Numbered from the stretch's first letter, positions 7,634 to 16,668 are shown. The stretch: 64,000 nucleotides of DNA from Microbacterium faecale (GCF_014640975.1 NZ_BMHO01000001.1:2118166-2182165), one strand, 5' to 3'. Made by a program: numbers and translations. Notes: generated by a model from the sequence alone, not told the origin.

Positions 7634-7966
7634 TTATTCCGACATCGCGCCGGCGGGCGGCGTCGATCCTTCTGCGGGCTCCGGCACGACGTGGAGCCCC
7701 AAAGACGAGTTTGCCGTATAAGCCAGTGCGTCGAGCCACGCGGGGTTCAGTTCGGGGCGCCGACTCCCTGAGAAACGATAGACGAGAGGAATCGACTCGT
7801 GGAGCCAGACGCTCGTGCGTCCGTCCCCCACGCTGGCCTCCTCACGCCACGTGAAGTAGAAGGCCTCGCCTCGTCTCAGCTTTGTCCCGATGACGACCTG
7901 TACGTGCGCGAGCGCGCGGTCTTCGATATCGACCTTCGTCGATCCGTCGTAGATGAATTTGCCCAT
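7634..7966 (-). CDS. DUF7882-type small protein (paralogue 2)
   Basis: A 110-residue protein beginning MGKFIYDGSTKVDIEDRALA. It shares with its downstream neighbour the order MGxxIY, DxxALAHxxxV, TKLRRGExFxFxW, S/TxWLHxxIPLxxxF and WLxxLA, so the two arose by tandem duplication. The region around TKLRRGE is the most conserved. GTGGAG lies seven bases before the ATG, and only 43 bases separate the two genes, consistent with one transcript. No catalytic triad or metal motif stands out; the basic loop could bind a phosphate or nucleic acid, but this is inference. Confidence 0.75.
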   Translation of the reverse strand: MGKFIYDGSTKVDIEDRALAHVQVVIGTKLRRGEAFYFTWREEASVGDGRTSVWLHESIPLVYRFSGSRRPELNPAWLDALAYTANSSLGLHVVPEPAEGSTPPAGAMSE

Positions 7967-8126
7967 GTGTACGCTCCACCGTCAGTTGTGGCGGTGCCGG
8001 GGGCTCCGCGTGCCGCGAGCTTCGCGGCACAGCTTCACCCTGTCAGTATTCTCCGACGGTCACAAGTCGATAACGGTGAGCCCGGCGAGACGTCCCTGAC
8101 ACGGATCGCGACGCGGCATCGGGTCG

Positions 8127-8618
8127 TCAGCTTTCGGCGTCTCCCTTGCCAGAAGCGGGAAGGGCACCGCGGTCGAAAACGGCCGCGTACACCTGATCAG
8201 CCTCGTTCAGAAGTTGCTCGGTCACATCGGCGATTGGGACGACGCCGGCCAACAGCGGCTCGCAATCGGGACCACGCGCCACCTCGTCGCCGGCCAGGAC
8301 CCAGGCGAACTCGCCGCTGTCTCTGGCCTCCAGGTGCCGGTACTGCATGAGTTGGCGCGCGAGCCAGTGCTGCAGTGGGCGGGTCCACCAGCGCTCTGGC
8401 GAAAGCGGGTTCACAGACAGGCCGGGAAGGGGCAGTCCGCTCTCGCCGTCCTTACTCTGTTCACTTGCGTCGACATCGGGGCCCCGGCTGTAGCGCACGT
8501 AGAGCGGGCCGAGCGCGTTCAACAGTCGAGCGAGATCGTCGAGGGAGGAGCAGATGGCCATCGACGGCGCGGGCGTCATCAGGAGCGGTCTTCCGCGCGT
8601 CTTCTTCGGGTCCGTCAT
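8127..8618 (-). CDS. DUF6098 family protein
   Basis: A 163-residue soluble protein recognisable by SLDDLARLLNALGPLYVRYSRGPDVD, SGLPLPGLSVNPLSPERWW and RPLQHWLARQLMQY, the signature blocks of DUF6098. No enzyme activity is known for the family. The ATG at 8616-8618 was chosen because homology starts near it and a weak AGCAGAGA lies upstream; an in-frame start at MTPAPS, 13 codons in, is possible. It lies downstream of the DUF892 gene on the same strand and probably belongs to the same stress-associated group. Confidence 0.75.
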   Translation of the reverse strand: MTDPKKTRGRPLLMTPAPSMAICSSLDDLARLLNALGPLYVRYSRGPDVDASEQSKDGESGLPLPGLSVNPLSPERWWTRPLQHWLARQLMQYRHLEARDSGEFAWVLAGDEVARGPDCEPLLAGVVPIADVTEQLLNEADQVYAAVFDRGALPASGKGDAES

Positions 8619-8700
8619 GTCATCTCTGCTTTCATGCGCCGATTCGGGCGACAACTTCCCGTCGTCCGCCCGCGAATACGGCTCGCGTGGTGCACACGTC

Positions 8701-9180
8701 TCAGTGCGCCCGCTTCCGGAGGCACACCGCAAGCTCGTTGCTTGTGTGGTGCTCTTGATCGAGATTGCTGTGCAGGAGGTACGCGACCTCTGGTTCCCCA
8801 TCGGTGAGAGAGGCGAGCAACGCGGTGTAGACCGCGACCTCGTAATGTTCGCTGCCGAGCGCCGCGGTCAGCGCGGCTTCGTCTTGCCGCGTCGGCCCCG
8901 CCTGTGCCAGGAGCGTCTCGGCCTGTTGCACGATGCCCTTCGTCGCCGGCGACGGGGACGCCAGCATCGGCAACCCGAGTTCACCGAACACACGATGGAG
9001 ATTCTCGATCTGCTGTTTCGTCTCCTCCTGGTGGTGGCGAAACAGCTCCCCGACCTCGGGCGAACGTGAGGCCTGCTCAAGCCGTTCGAGCGAGGCAAGA
9101 GAGTCGTCCTCCATCGTCAGCGCGTGCTGCAGCTGCAGGCGAACGAATTCCTCCGTCGCGGAGAGAACCGTGTCGGACAT
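8701..9180 (-). CDS. DUF892/YciE-type ferritin-like protein
   Basis: A 159-residue four-helix protein of the DUF892 (YciE/YciF) family. Glu/His-bearing helices show LERLEQASRSPEVGELFRHHQEET (about 28-52), then a second pair with ALGSEHYEVAVYTALLA and HSNLDQEHHTSNELA. The paired E..H motifs fit a carboxylate-bridged di-metal site as in ferritins. Family members accumulate under osmotic or oxidative stress. AAAGGAG precedes the ATG at seven bases. Confidence 0.8.
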   Translation of the reverse strand: MSDTVLSATEEFVRLQLQHALTMEDDSLASLERLEQASRSPEVGELFRHHQEETKQQIENLHRVFGELGLPMLASPSPATKGIVQQAETLLAQAGPTRQDEAALTAALGSEHYEVAVYTALLASLTDGEPEVAYLLHSNLDQEHHTSNELAVCLRKRAH

Positions 9181-9271
9181 GTCACGCTCCTTTCGTCGGG
9201 AAGTTCACCGTAAATCGCGCGCCCGATGTGGTCGAGGGGGTTGTATCGGCGGTCGCGCGTGGGTAGGGCAG

Positions 9272-10243
9272 TCAGGCGTCATCTCCGCGAGCCTCGTCGG
9301 GCAGATCCGCGACGGGGGTGACAACGACATCCTGTGCCCGCCAGTCGAGCGCGACGATGTCCGAGCGCAGTTTCTCGAGTTCGTCGAGCTTCACTCTCCC
9401 TCGACGCGGCACGATGAAGACCTCGATGTGGAAGACATGGCCCATGTCCCGCATCCGCACTCCGCTGGCTCGCACCCAGCGGTGAAGCATCGTGCGCGTC
9501 AAGACGGCGTCGATCAGAGGCTCTGGCTTCGTCGAGTCGAACGTCCGCGCGCGCTGGTCCATCAGGTCGGATACCGCGGCGCGCACGTTCCGGACTCCGT
9601 CCATCACGATTCCGGCAGAGATGAAGAGGGCCGCCGCGCTGTCGAGCCACCAGAGCCCGATGCCGACCCCGAGCACGCCGACGATTGTCGCCAGGCTCGT
9701 CGTCCAGTCGGCTTTCGCCATGTCCGCGTCAGCGTGGAGCGCCTTGTCATGGAGCACGGGGGCGAGTCGTGCCTTCTGTCGCCCGTGGATCAGGGGCCCG
9801 ATAGCCACGACGACCATGACGGCGATCATGAGCCAGCCAAGCCAGATCGTTTGCCCGAACAGGCGAACGGATCCGATCGACGGGTGCTCGACCATGATCA
9901 GGCTCGAAGCGGAATCGACGGCGAGGATCGCACCGACAGTGAACAGTGCGACTCCTGAAACGAGGTGCCCGACCGCCATCGCACGATGCCTGCCGTACGG
10001 GAAGCGCCCCGACGGTGGTCGTCGCACGAATCGCAACGCGATGAGGAATGCAAGCTGCGATACGAGCGTCAGCATGTCCTCGATCCATGCCGCCTTCATC
10101 GCCTGAGAGCCGCCGACCACGAAAGCGACGAGAACGATCCCGACGCCCGTGTAAGCGATGGTGAACCACTCCCAAAAGACGGCCTTGCGCAGTGCTTCCG
10201 ATTGCTCTCGTGGAAGCTCGGTTCGCCCGAGTCGGTGTGTCAT
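9272..10243 (-). CDS. Cation diffusion facilitator family transporter
   Basis: A 323-residue CDF-type metal/proton antiporter with six hydrophobic segments between about 20 and 240 and a C-terminal cytoplasmic ferredoxin-like domain (VRMRDMGHVFHIEVFIVPRRG). The FPYGRHRAMAVGHL segment after helix 2 is typical. The helix-5 metal motif is HADAD, the usual H-x3-D. In helix 2 the usual H-x3-D is replaced by a Glu-Asp pair (WIEDMLTL), so the metal may not be the usual zinc or iron. Its ATG overlaps the stop of an upstream half-size binding lipoprotein, so they are translated together. Confidence 0.85.
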   Translation of the reverse strand: MTHRLGRTELPREQSEALRKAVFWEWFTIAYTGVGIVLVAFVVGGSQAMKAAWIEDMLTLVSQLAFLIALRFVRRPPSGRFPYGRHRAMAVGHLVSGVALFTVGAILAVDSASSLIMVEHPSIGSVRLFGQTIWLGWLMIAVMVVVAIGPLIHGRQKARLAPVLHDKALHADADMAKADWTTSLATIVGVLGVGIGLWWLDSAAALFISAGIVMDGVRNVRAAVSDLMDQRARTFDSTKPEPLIDAVLTRTMLHRWVRASGVRMRDMGHVFHIEVFIVPRRGRVKLDELEKLRSDIVALDWRAQDVVVTPVADLPDEARGDDA

Positions 10244-10707
10244 CGCGTCACCTCATCAAGGTACTCCTCGAGTGACACGAGGAGAGCGTTCTCGCCCATC
10301 GGCACCAGCATGGAGATCGGGTCGCTTCCGTTCGGCGCCAAGGACGGATAGCTGCGCGTGATCCCGGCGCGGCTCGACCACGGAGAGGCATCGGTTATCC
10401 CGCCGATGACGAGGTCGACCTCGTCGCGCTCCAGAGCGGCCACGAGCCGCTCCTCGCTGTCGACCGACCACGTCACGTCGACGCCGAGGGACGCGGCGTA
10501 GTCGCGCACGGTCTCGGGAAGAATGCCGCGTGGTTCTGAGCCGGACGTGTCCACGAGCGGCGCCGCCGGGGACGCCCCGACGCGCAGGACGCCCGTGTCT
10601 CGGATCTGTTCCAGAGTCCCGTCGGGATCTGCAGGGATGGATGCGCAGGCTGTGAGCGCGGTGAACGACATGACCAGCGCCACGATGGCGGTTGTCTTTC
10701 GCAACAT
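10240..10707 (-). CDS. Half-size solute-binding lipoprotein (SBP_bac_3-like)
   Basis: A 155-residue lipoprotein. Residues 1-20 are a signal peptide ending in lipobox LTAC. The body resembles the first lobe of family 3 binding proteins: TLEQIRDTGVLRVGASP, ILPETVRDYAASLGVDVTW, and LVAALERDEVDLVIGGI. It then goes directly to a C-terminal helix, GENALLVSLEEYLDEV. A normal member is about 230-260 residues, so the second lobe is missing. ATGA overlap with the CDF gene downstream argues it is a maintained partner, not debris. The ATG at 10707 gives a proper signal peptide; an upstream in-frame start at 10758 would not. Confidence 0.65.
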   Translation of the reverse strand: MLRKTTAIVALVMSFTALTACASIPADPDGTLEQIRDTGVLRVGASPAAPLVDTSGSEPRGILPETVRDYAASLGVDVTWSVDSEERLVAALERDEVDLVIGGITDASPWSSRAGITRSYPSLAPNGSDPISMLVPMGENALLVSLEEYLDEVTR

Positions 10708-10950
10708 GCTTCGAGAATCAAACGTCTCTCGTTCAAGGACAAGTCCCTTGACGTTCAACTGCGTTTCGCTACGGTCCGTGTCGATGTGTCGGAGCGATCG
10801 GCTGATGCCAGCTCTGGGAGGAACGGCTCATACCAGCTTCCTCACCCATTGACCAGCGTCCTGCGATTATCGACGTCGCCCTTGCATGCGGTACAGCCAT
10901 CCTGACATGCTCGGCACGACCGGCTATCCGTCGATCAGAAGGAGGAAATC

Positions 10951-11181
10951 ATGGGACTCGATGACAGGATCTCCGCCAAGGCCGACAAGCTGAAGGGCTC
11001 AGCCAAGGAGACCTACGGTAAGGCCACCGACGACGAGAGCGCCGTCGCCGAGGGTAAGGCCGACCAGGCCAAAGGAGAGACGAAAGAGGCGTTCGAGGAC
11101 GTCAAGGACAGAGCCAAAGAGCTGAAGGACGACCTCGCCGACAAGTTCGGCGACTCGAACCGAGACGACGAACGGGGCTGA
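10951..11181 (+). CDS. CsbD family stress-response protein
   Basis: A 76-residue, highly charged, Lys/Glu/Asp-rich protein with the CsbD pattern: ADKLKGSAKETYGKATDD, AEGKADQAKGETKEAFED, then a KDRAKELKDDLADKFGD tail. CsbD proteins are abundant under general stress, and their biochemical role is unknown. The ATG has a strong AAGGAGG. A strong terminator follows 25 bases after the stop. Confidence 0.88.
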   Translation: MGLDDRISAKADKLKGSAKETYGKATDDESAVAEGKADQAKGETKEAFEDVKDRAKELKDDLADKFGDSNRDDERG

Positions 11182-11206
11182 GGGCGCTCCGGCTGCTGTC
11201 ACGACG

Positions 11207-11239
11207 AAGGCCCCCACCGCAGTGCGGTGGGGGCCTTTT
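11207..11239. terminator. Bidirectional terminator between csbD-like gene and tRNA-Asn
   Basis: AAGGCCCCCACCGC-agt loop-GCGGTGGGGGCCTT forms a 14-bp stem, with TTTT on the plus side and, by symmetry, a TT run on the minus side. It can end the csbD transcript and the convergent tRNA transcript. Confidence 0.85.
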
Positions 11240-11241
11240 CG

Positions 11242-11313
11242 CTCCCCGGATTGGACTCGAACCAATAACCTGCCGGTTAACAGCCGGCTGCTCTGCCATT
11301 GAGCTACCGAGGA
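11242..11313 (-). tRNA. tRNA-Asn (GTT)
   Basis: A full cloverleaf on the minus strand. Acceptor TCCTCGG pairs with CCGGGGA through one G-U. The D-arm is GCTC/GAGC, the anticodon arm GCCGG-CTGTTAA-CCGGC has anticodon GTT, and the T-arm is ATTGG-TTCGAGT-CCAAT. The discriminator base is G and no CCA is encoded, as usual in actinobacteria. No integrase or direct repeat was seen beside it, though accessory genes begin on its left. Confidence 0.93.
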
Positions 11314-11412
11314 TCACCTCGTGCTGCGCGTGGCGCAACCCGACAAGCCTATCAAATCCATGGCGTCACCTCGAAACCAGGCGATGGTCCGGGCGCGTCG
11401 GTCTCGCGGGCC

Positions 11413-12198
11413 TCACACCTCGAGGAATGCCAGTGCGCCCTCGTTTCCCGGAGTGACGATCGGCTCGCCCGTCGGCGCGCGCTGTGCGACGACGACGGCC
11501 TGATCCAGCACGAGGCGACCAGCGCCGATGTCGTCGGCGAAACCGGTGTCGTTGGTCATCGCGAGCACGGCCATGCCCCACTCCTCGCGACGGCGCAGGA
11601 TCGCGTCGCGCACCACGTGGCGCACCTCGACGTCGATTCCGGCCAGTGGTTCGTCCGCGATCAGGAGCCGCGGATCCATCACCAGCGCGCGTGCGAGTGC
11701 GACGCGCTGGCGCATGCCGGCACTCAGCTCGTGCGGGAACTTGTCCGCGGCGCCGAGCGGCAGGCGCACCTCGTCGAGGAGATGCGCGATGCGCTCGGCG
11801 AGGCGGCGGCGGTCGGCGCGCGGTTCGCGCGCGACGATCGGCAGGACGATCGTCTCGCCCACCGTGCGATCGGGGTCGAGAGCCGGGCCGTCGTCCTGCG
11901 ACAGATAGCCCGTCCGATAGGTCAGCACGCTCCGCGCGCGCCCGGGGCGACGTGCGTCGATGCCGCAGACGAGAGCGGATCCGCCGACGATGCTCACGTC
12001 ACGGCGAAACTGTCCGGACAGCGCAGCGCCAAGCGAAGATTTTCCGGCGCCCGTCGGCCCGGACACGCACCACGCGCCACCGAACGGCAGTGCCAGCGTC
12101 ACTCCATCCACCGCCCGCACACGGGACGAACCGCGGCCGCGGGCGACGCTGAGATCGTCGAGGCGCAACGCGTGGTCGGTCAGCTCGGGAACACGCAT
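11413..12198 (-). CDS. ABC transporter ATP-binding protein, orphan
   Basis: A 261-residue nucleotide-binding subunit with Walker A GPTGAGKS (47-54), Q-loop Gln101, signature LSAGMRQRVALARAL (158-172) and Walker B LLIADEP (178-184). The DLSVARGRGSSRVRAVDGVTLAL start and the two-part Q-loop region (TYRTGYLSQDDGPALDPD) recall oligopeptide/nickel-type DppD ATPases. No permease or binding protein lies nearby, so the partner is encoded elsewhere. A GAGAAG element precedes the ATG. It lies downstream of dnaG with a hairpin between them. What is transported is unknown. Confidence 0.8.
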   Translation of the reverse strand: MRVPELTDHALRLDDLSVARGRGSSRVRAVDGVTLALPFGGAWCVSGPTGAGKSSLGAALSGQFRRDVSIVGGSALVCGIDARRPGRARSVLTYRTGYLSQDDGPALDPDRTVGETIVLPIVAREPRADRRRLAERIAHLLDEVRLPLGAADKFPHELSAGMRQRVALARALVMDPRLLIADEPLAGIDVEVRHVVRDAILRRREEWGMAVLAMTNDTGFADDIGAGRLVLDQAVVVAQRAPTGEPIVTPGNEGALAFLEV

Positions 12199-12250
12199 GG
12201 AGACATCTTCTCAGAACTGTCGAGCAGAGAACGTCATCTGACGCGTCGTA

Positions 12251-12268
12251 ACCGGGTGTGCACCCGGT
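12251..12268. terminator. Palindromic hairpin after dnaG
   Basis: ACCGGGTG-tg-CACCCGGT, a perfect 18-bp palindrome six bases past the dnaG stop. It has no T-run on the minus strand, so it may be a weak or Rho-assisted terminator, or an mRNA end stabiliser. Confidence 0.45.
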
Positions 12269-12274
12269 GTCGGG

Positions 12275-14122
12275 TCAGTCCTCGACGAGACGGCGCCGTT
12301 CCAGGTCGAGGTCCCGCAGCCGCATGCGCACGGCGCGGCCCTCTTCGGATTCCGGGGCGACGCGTTGCACCGCGCCCAGCAGCTCATGCTTCTGCGCATC
12401 GAGCGCGCGGACGATCAAGCGCCGACACAGATCGTTCGCCGATCGCGCCGCGAGTTCCTCGTTCCGCGCGGGGAAGTCGCGCATGAGCACCTCTCCCCCG
12501 AGCTGTTTCAGTGCCTGTGGCAGCTCGTCGATCGCCGCCTGCCCCCAGCCCGGCTTCGTCCGATCGATACTCGCGATGGCAGCCCGCACGGTGTCGAGGG
12601 CCGGGGTGCGGAAGGGCAGCGACAGCGCCCGTTGCAGGAGCGACGGGTCGATGCGGTGGCCGTACTGCAGGACACCCGTCAATGCGTCGCGTTCGACGAC
12701 GACGTCGGTCGTGCGGGGAAGGGCCGCGAGCGTCACGGCCGGGGCCGCGGCAGGCGCCGCCGAGGCAGGAGCTGTTCGGTCCCGATCGGATCGGCGCCCG
12801 CGCGCGGCGTCTTCGACCTCACGGTGCACGTCCATCGGATCCATGCCGAGCCGCTGTGCGAGGACCCGCTCGTATCCGGGCCGCAGCAGACGGTCACGGA
12901 TCTCCGCCACGATCGGTGCCGCGGCTCGCAGCGCCCCGACTCGGCCCTCAACGCTCGTCAACGGGAAGTCTGAGATCTTGCGATCGATGACGAACTCGAA
13001 CATCGGCGCGCGACGATCGAGCAGCCCGCGAACCGCCTGATCGCCGCGCTGCAGGCGCAGGTCACACGGATCGAGCCCGTCGGGCGCGACCGCCACGAAC
13101 GTCTGGGCGGAGAAGCGGTCGGCGTCGGCGAACGCGCGCAGCGCCGCCTTCTGGCCGGCCTCGTCGCCGTCGAAGGTGAAGATCACCTCGCCCGTCGCGG
13201 AGTCATCGCCCATCACGCGCCGCAGCATCCGAATGTGCTCGCTGCCGAAGGCCGTGCCGCAGGTTGCGACGGCCGTCGTCACTCCCGCGAGGTGACACGC
13301 CATAACGTCGGTGTAGCCCTCCACCACGACGACACGTTTCGGATCCCCTCGCGCGATATCGCGCTTGGCGAGGTCGAGGCCGTAGAGCACCTGGTTCTTC
13401 TTGTAGATCGGCGTCTCAGGCGTGTTGAGGTACTTCGGGCCCTGGTCCTCGTCGAAGAGCTTGCGCGCGCCGAAGCCGATCGTTTGCCCCGTGACGTCGC
13501 GAATCGGCCACACCAGGCGCCCACGGAAGCGGTCGTAGACGCCACCGCGCTGATTCGTCGAAACGAGACCGGATGTGATGAGCTCGTCGCGGGTGAAGCC
13601 CTGCTTCTCGAGGTGGTTCAGCAGACCGTCCCAGCCCTTCGGCGCGTACCCGACGCCGAAATGGCTCGCGGCGCCGGGGTCGAAGCCGCGGCTGCCGAGG
13701 AATGCCCGGGCACGCTCAGCCTCCGGCGACAGCAACTGCTCACGAAAGAACTCGGCCGCCTGCGTGTTCGCCGCGTAGAGACGGGACCGTCCGCTCGCCG
13801 CCGGCGCGGGTCCGCCGCCCTCCTCGTAGGTGAGCTGGTAACCGACCCGCTGCGCGATGCGCTCGACCGCCTCGGTGAACGTCAGGTGGTCCATCTCGCG
13901 TAGGAACGTGTAGACGTCGCCGGATTCACCGCAGCCGAAGCAGTGGTAGAAGCCTTGGCTCGGCCGCACATTGAAGCTCGGGCTCTTCTCATCGTGGAAC
14001 GGACACAGGCCCTTGAGCGACCCGATGCCGGCGGTCTTCAGCGCGACGCGCTCGCCGATCACGTCGGCGATGTTGATGCGCCCCTTGACCTCCTCGACGT
14101 CGGCCTGGCGGATCCGCGGCAT
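12275..14122 (-). CDS. dnaG: DNA primase
   Basis: A 615-residue DnaG that lays down RNA primers for the replisome. The N-terminal zinc ribbon shows C40-x2-H43 and C61-x2-C64 ([25 protein letters not shown]). The catalytic core with [23 protein letters not shown] and the Toprim motif [12 protein letters not shown] follow, then [13 protein letters not shown]. The C-terminal helicase-interaction domain is helical. The ATG overlaps the dgt stop by one base (TGATG), giving coupled translation in the operon dusB-dgt-dnaG. A longer open frame upstream only reads into dgt. Confidence 0.95.
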   Translation of the reverse strand: MPRIRQADVEEVKGRINIADVIGERVALKTAGIGSLKGLCPFHDEKSPSFNVRPSQGFYHCFGCGESGDVYTFLREMDHLTFTEAVERIAQRVGYQLTYEEGGGPAPAASGRSRLYAANTQAAEFFREQLLSPEAERARAFLGSRGFDPGAASHFGVGYAPKGWDGLLNHLEKQGFTRDELITSGLVSTNQRGGVYDRFRGRLVWPIRDVTGQTIGFGARKLFDEDQGPKYLNTPETPIYKKNQVLYGLDLAKRDIARGDPKRVVVVEGYTDVMACHLAGVTTAVATCGTAFGSEHIRMLRRVMGDDSATGEVIFTFDGDEAGQKAALRAFADADRFSAQTFVAVAPDGLDPCDLRLQRGDQAVRGLLDRRAPMFEFVIDRKISDFPLTSVEGRVGALRAAAPIVAEIRDRLLRPGYERVLAQRLGMDPMDVHREVEDAARGRRSDRDRTAPASAAPAAAPAVTLAALPRTTDVVVERDALTGVLQYGHRIDPSLLQRALSLPFRTPALDTVRAAIASIDRTKPGWGQAAIDELPQALKQLGGEVLMRDFPARNEELAARSANDLCRRLIVRALDAQKHELLGAVQRVAPESEEGRAVRMRLRDLDLERRRLVED

Positions 14123-15453
14123 CAGTGCGCTCCGAGCGGTGCCGCCTGCGCCGCGCGCATCCAGATGCCGACCGAGGCCGGGTCGATGTCGCCGACGAGG
14201 CGCGAGTGCCACGCGACGGCCGTCTGGTCGGTGAGACTCGCGACCTGATCGACGATCACGCGTTTGCGCTCGGCGTCGGAGCCCGCCTCGAGGAAGTCTG
14301 CCGCGAGGGACGGGTCGAGCTGGTCGGCTCCCGACGACCACAGCGTGTCGGCGTTCCACAGCGCGTCGGCGATCCGCGTCAGCACGCGTCGCTGCTCGAC
14401 GTACACGTTGCGCCGCGCCTCGATCGTCACGATGGAGGCCCCCATGATGCCCTTGAGCGCGGCGATCTCGAGCTCGATCTCGCGTGGCACGACCACGTCG
14501 GCGCCGTAGCGGGTCAGTGATGCGTCGGCATACGCGGCCCGCGTCGCGTCCACGGAGGCGCTCGCGAAACGTCCGATGAAGTCACTCGTGAGGTTCTTGA
14601 GGCGTGCGAGGTCGGCACGCGAACGCTCGAACCGCGTGAGCCACATCGGCTGACGCGTCAGGCGGGAGAGCGCTTCCGCGAGCTCGTCGCGACTGTAGTC
14701 ATAACCGACCCACGCCTGAATCCGACCGACGAACGCGTCGTGTTCGGCGGGGTCTGCGAGGCGTGGCACGTCGACGTAGCCGTTGACGACCGCGTCCTCG
14801 AAATCATGCACGGAGTACGCGATGTCGTCGGCGAGATCCATCACCTGCGCCTCGATGCAACGGGCGCGTGCCGGTGCGCCACCGCGCATCCAGCGATAGA
14901 TCTCCTCGTCCTCCGGATACACGCCGAACTTCAGCCGCCCACCGGGATCGTGTGCGGGGTCGTCGATCGTCCACGGGTACTTGCACGTCGCGTCGAGCGT
15001 GGCCCGTGTCAGGTTGAGCCCGACCGAGCGATCATCGCCGGTGATCTTCGGCTCGAGTCGCGTGAGGATCCGCAACGACTGGGCGTTGCCCTCAAAGCCG
15101 CCGATGTCGGACGCCCAGGCGTTCAGCGCGCGTTCGCCGTTGTGGCCGAACGGTGGGTGGCCGAGGTCGTGGCTGAGGCAGGCCGCATCGACGACGTCGT
15201 CGCTGAGACCGAGTGCCGACGCCAGTTCGCGCCCGATCTGGGCGACCTCGAGCGAGTGGGTCAGCCGGTTCCGCGCGAAATCGGCGTCGCTCGCGGGGCT
15301 GAGCACCTGGGTCTTCGCGGCGAGGCGCCGCAGGCCCGCCGAATGCAGCACTCGCGCCCGGTCGCGTGCGAACTCGCCGCGCTGCGAACGCCGTTCTGGC
15401 ATGAAGCGTTCGACGTCGGCGTCCGTGTAGCCCGCCGCCCGGTCAGCCGCCAC
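14122..15453 (-). CDS. dgt: Deoxyguanosinetriphosphate triphosphohydrolase-like protein
   Basis: A 443-residue HD-domain dNTPase that splits dGTP (or other dNTPs) into the nucleoside and triphosphate. The metal-binding HD signature is [17 protein letters not shown], then [17 protein letters not shown], with a later [15 protein letters not shown] segment supplying the last Asp. The start is a GTG inside the last codons of dusB (11-bp overlap), and the stop overlaps the dnaG start, so it is the middle gene of a tightly coupled operon linking dNTP control to priming. Confidence 0.92.
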   Translation of the reverse strand: MAADRAAGYTDADVERFMPERRSQRGEFARDRARVLHSAGLRRLAAKTQVLSPASDADFARNRLTHSLEVAQIGRELASALGLSDDVVDAACLSHDLGHPPFGHNGERALNAWASDIGGFEGNAQSLRILTRLEPKITGDDRSVGLNLTRATLDATCKYPWTIDDPAHDPGGRLKFGVYPEDEEIYRWMRGGAPARARCIEAQVMDLADDIAYSVHDFEDAVVNGYVDVPRLADPAEHDAFVGRIQAWVGYDYSRDELAEALSRLTRQPMWLTRFERSRADLARLKNLTSDFIGRFASASVDATRAAYADASLTRYGADVVVPREIELEIAALKGIMGASIVTIEARRNVYVEQRRVLTRIADALWNADTLWSSGADQLDPSLAADFLEAGSDAERKRVIVDQVASLTDQTAVAWHSRLVGDIDPASVGIWMRAAQAAPLGAH

Positions 15454-16624
15454 TGGTATCCAGCTCCGCTTCGTGCAGTGCCGCCGACTCGGCCGACGCC
15501 AGCTCTCGCGAGTCGAGCCAGCCCTCGGGTAGGATCGCGCGCCGGGAGCGTCCGGATCGACCGCGGGGACCTTCCACGCTGTCGCCTGGGAACGGAACGG
15601 TCAGGTCGAGCTCGCCGATCAGGTCGTCGATCTGAGCCAGGGAGTCGACCTGTGTGAAACGGCCGCGCATCTCGCCGCCGACCGGGTACCCCTTGAAGTA
15701 CCAGCCGGCGTGCTTGCGGATGTCACGGCACCCCCGTAACTCGTCCTCGTAGAACTCCACGAGCAGTTCCGCGTGGCGGCGGAACGCGGCGGCGACGAAC
15801 GCGAGCGAGGCATCCACGAGCGGAGCGTCGCCGCCGAACGCGCGCGCGAGCTCACCGAAGATCCATGGGCGACCGAGGCATCCGCGGCCGACCACGACGC
15901 CGTCGCAGCCCGTTTCCTCGACCATGCGCACGGCGTCGGCCGCGCTCCAGATATCGCCGTTTCCGAGCACGGGGATGCTCGTCACGTGCTGTTTGAGCTC
16001 GGCGATCGCCGACCAGTCGGCTGTTCCGGAGTAGGACTGTTCGAGAGTCCGCGCGTGCAGCGCGACGCCCGCGGCACCGACGTCTTCCGCGATCCGACCA
16101 GCCTCGAGGAAGGTCGAATGCTCGGCGTCGATGCCCGTGCGCATCTTCACGGTCACGGGCACGTCACCCGCCCCATCGACCGCGGCAGCGACGATGTCGC
16201 GGAACAGGTCGCGCTTCCAGGGGAGGGCGGATCCCCCGCCCTTGCGCGTCACCTTCGGGACGGGGCACCCGAAATTGAGGTCTATGTGGTCGGCGTGGTC
16301 CTCCCCCGCGACGATCCGCGCGGCCTCGCCCGTGTATCGGGGGTCGACACCGTACAACTGGATGGAGCGCGGGGTCTCGGACTCATGGTGCTGGATGAGG
16401 CGCATCGTGACGTCGTTGCGCTCCACGAGGGCACGTGTGGTGATCATCTCGGTCACGTACAGGCCGATGCCGTATTCGCGGCACAGTCGACGGAACGCCA
16501 TATTCGTCACACCGGCCATCGGTGCCAGCACCACGGGCACGTCGACGGTGAGCGGACCGATGCGAAGTGGCGGCATGTCGCGCACGGCTGGCGCGAGGGG
16601 TGCTGCTTCGAGGGCGATCGTCAC
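15443..16624 (-). CDS. dusB: tRNA-dihydrouridine synthase
   Basis: A 393-residue TIM-barrel flavoenzyme that reduces tRNA uridines to dihydrouridine with NADPH. It shows LAPMAGVTNMAFRRLCREYG at about 33-52, the catalytic Cys in LNFGCPVPKVTRKGGGSAL, VTVKMRTGID, and the FMN phosphate site GCDGVVVGRGCLGRPW. The start is taken as the GTG at 16622-16624 with AGGTGAGAAG about ten bases upstream; an ATG eight bases upstream hits a stop after two codons and is excluded. First gene of the dusB-dgt-dnaG operon; divergent from the glutathione peroxidase. Confidence 0.92.
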   Translation of the reverse strand: MTIALEAAPLAPAVRDMPPLRIGPLTVDVPVVLAPMAGVTNMAFRRLCREYGIGLYVTEMITTRALVERNDVTMRLIQHHESETPRSIQLYGVDPRYTGEAARIVAGEDHADHIDLNFGCPVPKVTRKGGGSALPWKRDLFRDIVAAAVDGAGDVPVTVKMRTGIDAEHSTFLEAGRIAEDVGAAGVALHARTLEQSYSGTADWSAIAELKQHVTSIPVLGNGDIWSAADAVRMVEETGCDGVVVGRGCLGRPWIFGELARAFGGDAPLVDASLAFVAAAFRRHAELLVEFYEDELRGCRDIRKHAGWYFKGYPVGGEMRGRFTQVDSLAQIDDLIGELDLTVPFPGDSVEGPRGRSGRSRRAILPEGWLDSRELASAESAALHEAELDTSGG

Positions 16625-16668
16625 CCACCCATCTTCTCACCTTTCGCCTGAGCGGATCCGAGTGCGGT

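Noticed and set aside
10708..10758. Upstream start of the binding lipoprotein at 10758
   Set aside because: It adds 17 polar residues before the signal peptide and would spoil lipoprotein export.
11242..11313. tRNA-Asn as the attachment site of an integrated island
   Set aside because: No integrase, excisionase or repeated tRNA 3' end was found on either side within the window.
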